Assembly: GCA_016713135.1 (NCBI GenBank)
Contig: JADJPR010000002.1
Coordinates: forward strand, 186,001-250,000
Origin: Rhodanobacteraceae bacterium
GTDB taxonomy: Bacteria > Pseudomonadota > Gammaproteobacteria > Xanthomonadales > SZUA-5
Direction of reading: 5' to 3'
DNA: 64,000 nucleotides
The position numbers and the translations under genes are program-made. Shown in pieces: positions 60,121 to 64,000 of this stretch. Each line of letters opens with the position of its first letter. The first letter of the stretch is position 1. The notes below the pieces were generated by a model. The model did not search any database and was not told the origin of the DNA. It worked only from the letters and a program-made list of their open reading frames with translations.

Positions 60121-62022
60121 TTACAGCCGGTCCTCGGCGATCTTGATCTCGGCCTGCTGGCGCAGCGCCTTGACGTAGGCGCCGGTCTCGGCCTCGGTCC
60201 ATTGCGCCACCAGCTGCGAGCGCGCGGCGTCGCGCGCCGCCTGCTCGGCGGCCTTCGGATCGCCATCGACGACCGCGGTCAGTTCGACCAGCGCCTGCTC
60301 GTCGTCGCCGAGTCGGAGCGCCTTGCGCACCGGGGTACCCGCCGGACGCGGCATCTTGAACACCTGCTCGAGAATTCGCCCATCCTGGTTGCCGGCGGTG
60401 CGCACGACGGCGTCGGCGACATTCGGCGTCTTGCCCAGTTCCTTCGCAATCGCGTCCAGCGTTTCGCCGCCCGCCAGGCGCGCTTCCAACGCCTTGGCCT
60501 TGGCCTCGAGCTGCGCGCGCTGGGCCTTCTGGGTCAGGGTGGCGGCAATCTCTCCGCGCACCTGGTCCAGCGTGCGCGGTTCCGGCGCCTTGCGTTCGGC
60601 CACGCGGATCGCAACCACGTGGTCCTTGCTGAGGTCGATCAGGTCGCTGGTCTGCCCGCGGTCGAGCACCAGTTCGGAAAAGGCCTGCTGGACAACCTCC
60701 GGGTTTGCGGCGATGTCGGCGCCACCCGTGCGCGCGAAGGGAGCGGTGCGCTTCACTTCGAGCTGGACCTTGTCGGCCGGCCCCTGCAGCGACTGCGGGT
60801 CGGCATGGATGGCATCGACCAGCTCGCCGGCCTTTTCGGAAAACAGCCGCTCCTGTTCGCTGGTGCGGTATTCGGCCTCGATCTCGCCCTTGACCTCGTC
60901 GAAGGGCCGCTGGCTGCCGGCCCTGATTTCACGCAGCTGGATCAGGTGATAGCCATTCGCGCCCAGCACCGGCTCGCTGACTTTGCCGACTTCCAGTTGG
61001 AACAGGGCCTCGTCGAACGCCGGGTCATTGGCACCGCTCTCGATCCAGCCCAGATCACCGCCCTGTTCCTTCGAGCCGATGTCGTCCGAGCTCGCCTTGG
61101 CAACCTCGGCAAAGTCCTTGCCGCCACGGATCTCGGCCAGCAGCGACTCGGCCTTCGCCAGCGCCGCTTTTTGCGCTTCGGCATCGGCCCCGCCGGCCAC
61201 CTCGACGAGCACATGGCTGGCCAGACGCTGCTCCGGCACCACGTAGCGATCCTTCATCTCGTCGTAGCGCGCCTTGAGGTCTTCCTCGCTCAGCGCAGCC
61301 ACGGAGATCTCGGCCATCTTCAGCTCGACGTAATCGAGGATCACCATTTCCGGCGTCTTCAATTCGTCCTTGCGCGCCTCATAGTCCTTGGCGATTTCAT
61401 CTTCGGTCGGCACTGGCACCGTCTCATCGGCCGACCTCAGCTGCACCGAGGTGAAGCTGCGGGTCTGATTCTGCAATCGCAGGTAAGCGTCGACCTCGGC
61501 ATCAGTGACGATCGCGCTGCCGGCCAGGCGCGAGACGATCTCGCGCGAGGCCATGTCGCGCACCATGCGCTGCTGGAACATCGCGGGCGTCATGCTCATG
61601 TTGCGCAGCACCGCAACGTAGGTGTCCTGGTCGAAGGTGCCGCTGGGCTTGAACGCATCGATCGCGAGGATCTCGCTGCGCAGCTTCGCTTCCGGGACCT
61701 CGACGCCGGCGGCGCGCGCGTCCTGGTAGCGCAGTTCCTCGTCGATCAGGGAGTCGAGCACGCGGCGCTTGTTGTCGATGGTGTCGACGAAGCTGATGTC
61801 GGCGTCCTGGCCCAGCATCTGGCGCATCTGGCGGCGCTGCAGGTCGATGCGTTCCTGGAACTGCTGCGGAGTGATCTCGGTGTCGTTGACCTTGGCGACG
61901 AAGGTCTCGATCTGGGTCTGGAAGTAGTTGTTGATGCCGAACAGTGCAAAAGGCACGACCAGCAACAGCATGATGATGATGAGAATCCAGCCTGAAAACT
62001 TCTCGCGGATCGCCTGCAGCAT
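60121..62022 (-). CDS. ppiD: Periplasmic folding chaperone PpiD
   Basis: 633 residues. One N-terminal membrane anchor (LIIIMLLLVVPFALFGINNY), a SurA-N-like domain, and a parvulin domain (RLASHVLVEVAGGADAEAQK to LGANGYHLIQLREI) are visible. It assists newly translocated proteins at the Sec translocon. ATG 62022 gives MLQAIREKFSGW, the family start. The order lon-hupB-(two tRNAs)-ppiD is as in E. coli apart from the tRNAs. The 116 bp spacer to fabI is GC-rich with weak inverted repeats. Confidence 0.94.
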   Translation of the reverse strand: MLQAIREKFSGWILIIIMLLLVVPFALFGINNYFQTQIETFVAKVNDTEITPQQFQERIDLQRRQMRQMLGQDADISFVDTIDNKRRVLDSLIDEELRYQDARAAGVEVPEAKLRSEILAIDAFKPSGTFDQDTYVAVLRNMSMTPAMFQQRMVRDMASREIVSRLAGSAIVTDAEVDAYLRLQNQTRSFTSVQLRSADETVPVPTEDEIAKDYEARKDELKTPEMVILDYVELKMAEISVAALSEEDLKARYDEMKDRYVVPEQRLASHVLVEVAGGADAEAQKAALAKAESLLAEIRGGKDFAEVAKASSDDIGSKEQGGDLGWIESGANDPAFDEALFQLEVGKVSEPVLGANGYHLIQLREIRAGSQRPFDEVKGEIEAEYRTSEQERLFSEKAGELVDAIHADPQSLQGPADKVQLEVKRTAPFARTGGADIAANPEVVQQAFSELVLDRGQTSDLIDLSKDHVVAIRVAERKAPEPRTLDQVRGEIAATLTQKAQRAQLEAKAKALEARLAGGETLDAIAKELGKTPNVADAVVRTAGNQDGRILEQVFKMPRPAGTPVRKALRLGDDEQALVELTAVVDGDPKAAEQAARDAARSQLVAQWTEAETGAYVKALRQQAEIKIAEDRL

Positions 62023-62113
62023 GATCAGGAACCTGTTGTTTCGATGAATGGACTCGCCAGCGGATGCGTAGTCCGGAAATGACACGGGCGCCCTTAGGCG
62101 CCCGTGTCAGGAT

Positions 62114-62190
62114 TGGCGGAGCGGACGGGGCTCGAACCCGCGACCCCCGGCGTGACAGGCCGGTATTCTAACCGACTGAACTACCGCTCC
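62114..62190 (-). tRNA. tRNA-Asp(GUC)
   Basis: 77 nt with encoded CCA. The acceptor GGAGCGG is matched, the anticodon loop CTGTCAC gives GTC, and D- and T-arms are complete. It lies nine bases from tRNA-Val and is likely co-transcribed with it. Confidence 0.98.
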
Positions 62191-62199
62191 ATTGAAACT

Positions 62200-62274
62200 T
62201 GGTGGGTGCTGAGGGGATCGAACCCCCGACCCTCGCCTTGTAAGGGCGACGCTCTACCGCTGAGCTAAGCACCC
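62200..62274 (-). tRNA. tRNA-Val(UAC)
   Basis: 75 nt with encoded CCA. The acceptor GGGTGCT is matched and the anticodon loop CTTACAA gives TAC. It is 14 bases downstream of hupB on the same strand. Confidence 0.98.
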
Positions 62275-62288
62275 AGCAGACGAGCCGC

Positions 62289-62561
62289 TTAGTTTACAGC
62301 ATCCTTGAGCGCTTTGCCAGCCTTGAAACCAGGATTCTTCGAGGCCTTGATCTTGATCGTCGCACCGGTCTGCGGATTGCGGCCCTGGCGCGCAGCGCGC
62401 TTGCGCACGGCGAAGGTGCCGAAGCCGGTCAGCGTCACGCTGTCGCCCGACTTCAGCGCCTTGGTGACGACGTTGATGAACGCGTCGAGCGCACGGCCAG
62501 CATCAGCCTTGCTGAGATCGGCGGCGTCGGCGACCGCGTTGATGACGTCAGTCTTCTTCAT
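62289..62561 (-). CDS. hupB: DNA-binding protein HU-beta
   Basis: 90-residue histone-like protein, MKKTDVINAVADAADLSKAD, with the DNA-binding arm GRNPQTGATIKIKASKNPGF. It compacts and bends DNA. GGGAG is about ten bases before the ATG. A GGCAGCC/GGCTGCC stem (62586-62605) lies in the leader just upstream of the ribosome site. It is downstream of lon on the same strand. Confidence 0.97.
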   Translation of the reverse strand: MKKTDVINAVADAADLSKADAGRALDAFINVVTKALKSGDSVTLTGFGTFAVRKRAARQGRNPQTGATIKIKASKNPGFKAGKALKDAVN

Positions 62562-62704
62562 ACAGTGAAACTCCCTTCGGAATCGGCAGCCGGCGTTGGC
62601 TGCCGATCATGGTGATGAGTATTGAGGCGATCGGCTGTTCGGTCAGCTGGAGCCGGCGCTTGTTTGCCAGCGCCTGGTGGGTGCGACGATCAGCGCTGGC
62701 GCTT

Positions 62705-62734
62705 TATATCAGGCGAGAAATGCCCACGCAACAA
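62705..62734 (-). promoter_or_regulatory. Candidate hupB promoter
   Basis: On the minus strand, TTGTTG (62734-62729) and GATATA (62710-62705) are separated by 18 bases, about 145 bp before the hupB ATG. The leader in between carries the hairpin noted for hupB. Confidence 0.5.
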
Positions 62735-62791
62735 AGCGGAACGGATCGTACACGGCGCGGGTTCAGCACTCGCACCGGACGCGCGCACGCT

Positions 62792-64000
62792 TCAGTGGCG
62801 CACGACGCCCGGCGCCTGCGGCGCTTCCGCAGAGGCAGCCGGCGCAGCTTCTTCGCTGCGCGCCGCCGCGCTCTCCGCGACCGGCAGCGGCGAGCTGACC
62901 AGTGCGATGTCAAGCACTTCGTCGATCCACTTCACCGGCTTGATCACCAGCGCATCGGTGACGTTGGCCGGGATGTCGGCGAGATCCTTGCGGTTGTCGT
63001 CGGGGATGATCACGGTCTGGATGCCACCGCGATGAGCGGCCAGCAGCTTCTCCTTGAGTCCACCGATCGGCAGCACCCGTCCGCGCAGTGTGATCTCGCC
63101 GGTCATCGCCACCGACGAGCGCACGGGGATCTTGGTCAGGGCCGAAACCAGCGCGGTGCACATGCCGATACCCGCGCTTGGGCCGTCTTTCGGGGTGGCG
63201 CCTTCCGGGACGTGCACGTGGATATCCCACTTCTGGTGAAAGTCGGGGTCGATGCCGAGCGACTGGCTGCGGCTGCGCACCACCGAAAGCGCCGCCTGCA
63301 CCGATTCCTGCATCACCTCGCCGAGCTGGCCGGTCTGGATCAGTTTGCCCTTGCCCGGCACGATCGACGATTCGATGCTGAGGATGTCGCCGCCGACCTC
63401 GGTCCAGGCGAGCCCGGTCACCAGTCCGACTTCGTCCTTCTCCTCGGCAAGGCCGTACTGGAAGCGGCGCACACCCAGGAACTTGTCGAGGTTCTTGCTG
63501 GTGACCGCAATCGACTTCGGCCCGCCCGGCTTGGTCAGCTTCACGACTTTCTGTGGCGCCTCACCCTTGGCCGCTTTCGTGCCCTTCGCCTTCCCGGCCT
63601 TCAGCGAAAGCTCCTTGACCACCTTGCGGCAGATCTTGCTGATCTCGCGCTCCAGGCTGCGCACGCCGGCTTCACGGGTGTAGTAGCGGATCATGTCGAC
63701 CAGCACGCCATCGCTGACGCTGATCTCCGTCGGCTTGAGCCCGTTCGCCTTGATCTGCTTGGGCAGCAGGTATTTCTTGGCGATCGCCACCTTCTCATCC
63801 TCGGTGTAGCCCGGGATGCGGATCACCTCCATGCGGTCGAGCAGCGGGCCGGGGATGTTCAGCGAGTTCGCAGTGCCGATGAACATCACCTCGGACAGGT
63901 CGAGGTCGACTTCCAGGTAGTGGTCGTTGAAGCTGTGGTTCTGTTCCGGATCGAGCACCTCCAGCAGCGCCGACGAGGGATCGCCGCGGAAATCCATCGA
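62792..64000 (-). CDS. lon: ATP-dependent protease Lon, 5' part outside window
   Basis: The C-terminal ~403 residues are present. The AAA+ part shows VMFIGTANSLNIPGPLLDRM (sensor 1/Arg finger region). The proteolytic domain has the Ser-Lys dyad in KDGPSAGIGM and GGLKEKLLAAHRGG. A roughly 20-residue Lys/Ala-rich insert (KAGKAKGTKAAKGEAPQK) separates the alpha subdomain from the protease domain. The tail is Ala/Glu-rich. It degrades misfolded and regulatory proteins. The gene continues beyond the right edge. Confidence 0.96.
   Translation of the reverse strand, partial: SMDFRGDPSSALLEVLDPEQNHSFNDHYLEVDLDLSEVMFIGTANSLNIPGPLLDRMEVIRIPGYTEDEKVAIAKKYLLPKQIKANGLKPTEISVSDGVLVDMIRYYTREAGVRSLEREISKICRKVVKELSLKAGKAKGTKAAKGEAPQKVVKLTKPGGPKSIAVTSKNLDKFLGVRRFQYGLAEEKDEVGLVTGLAWTEVGGDILSIESSIVPGKGKLIQTGQLGEVMQESVQAALSVVRSRSQSLGIDPDFHQKWDIHVHVPEGATPKDGPSAGIGMCTALVSALTKIPVRSSVAMTGEITLRGRVLPIGGLKEKLLAAHRGGIQTVIIPDDNRKDLADIPANVTDALVIKPVKWIDEVLDIALVSSPLPVAESAAARSEEAAPAASAEAPQAPGVVRH

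Overview
The window is high-GC bacterial chromosome. Gene content and order point to a gammaproteobacterium of the Xanthomonadales/Lysobacterales type. Supporting features are the E. coli-like blocks dnaQ-rnhA-methyltransferase/gloB-mltD and lon-hupB-ppiD, the Trm112-DUF1631-nadC run, a bacterial kynurenine-pathway cluster, a secreted DUF1800/DUF1501 pair, and a secreted protein ending in an F-x-N-G-F-E tail. The taxonomic call is an inference from these families, not from a marker-gene comparison.

Layout. 1-5883: the end of a type I restriction-modification locus, with a frameshifted hsdS, a broken AlbA_2/Schlafen-type ATPase and an intact hsdR. 5908-13833: mostly housekeeping genes (glgA, glgC, alpha/beta hydrolase, GNAT, a secreted two-motif aspartic protease, a small secreted protein, dcd, cyclophilin, DUF350). 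14014-20551: a large sensor kinase, then an SDR, an aminomuconate semialdehyde dehydrogenase, a RidA-type deaminase, 3-hydroxyanthranilate dioxygenase and Fe superoxide dismutase. Four of the spacers here are long hairpins built from four different short tandem repeats. 20631-25991: purK-purE, a Trm112-like protein, DUF1631 and nadC. 26029-29992: an FHA protein, a Ser/Thr kinase fused to a formylglycine-enzyme-like domain, and DUF3301. 29992-31412: a MITE and a decayed IS630 element back to back, sharing one TA. 31660-40256: secreted amidase, cyclase-FHA protein, DUF1800/DUF1501 pair and a periplasmic hypothetical.

40495-50803: an integrative element of about 10.3 kb inserted in the 3' end of tRNA-Ser(CGA). 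It has a P4-type integrase, an AlpA-like regulator, a primase-helicase, a repeat block resembling an iteron origin, a string of small overlapping unknown genes and a broken tail tape-measure gene. It looks like a phage satellite or a reduced prophage. Its right end carries its own copy of the tRNA 3' end and its own tRNA terminator.

51326-64000: a PP2C phosphatase opposite a Ser/Thr kinase, a multihaem cytochrome, dnaQ/rnhA/methyltransferase divergent from gloB/mltD, fabI, ppiD, tRNA-Asp, tRNA-Val, hupB, and the 3' part of lon cut by the right edge.

Functional links: haaO and nadC could together serve NAD synthesis from tryptophan. The dehydrogenase and deaminase would take the alternative catabolic branch, although the decarboxylase that joins them is not in the window. 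Three FHA/cyclase/kinase loci plus the PP2C gene suggest active Ser/Thr phosphosignalling, with no type VI secretion genes visible. Frame disruptions are confined to mobile or defence genes (hsdS, AlbA_2 ATPase, IS630 transposase, tape measure), while the long housekeeping genes are open.
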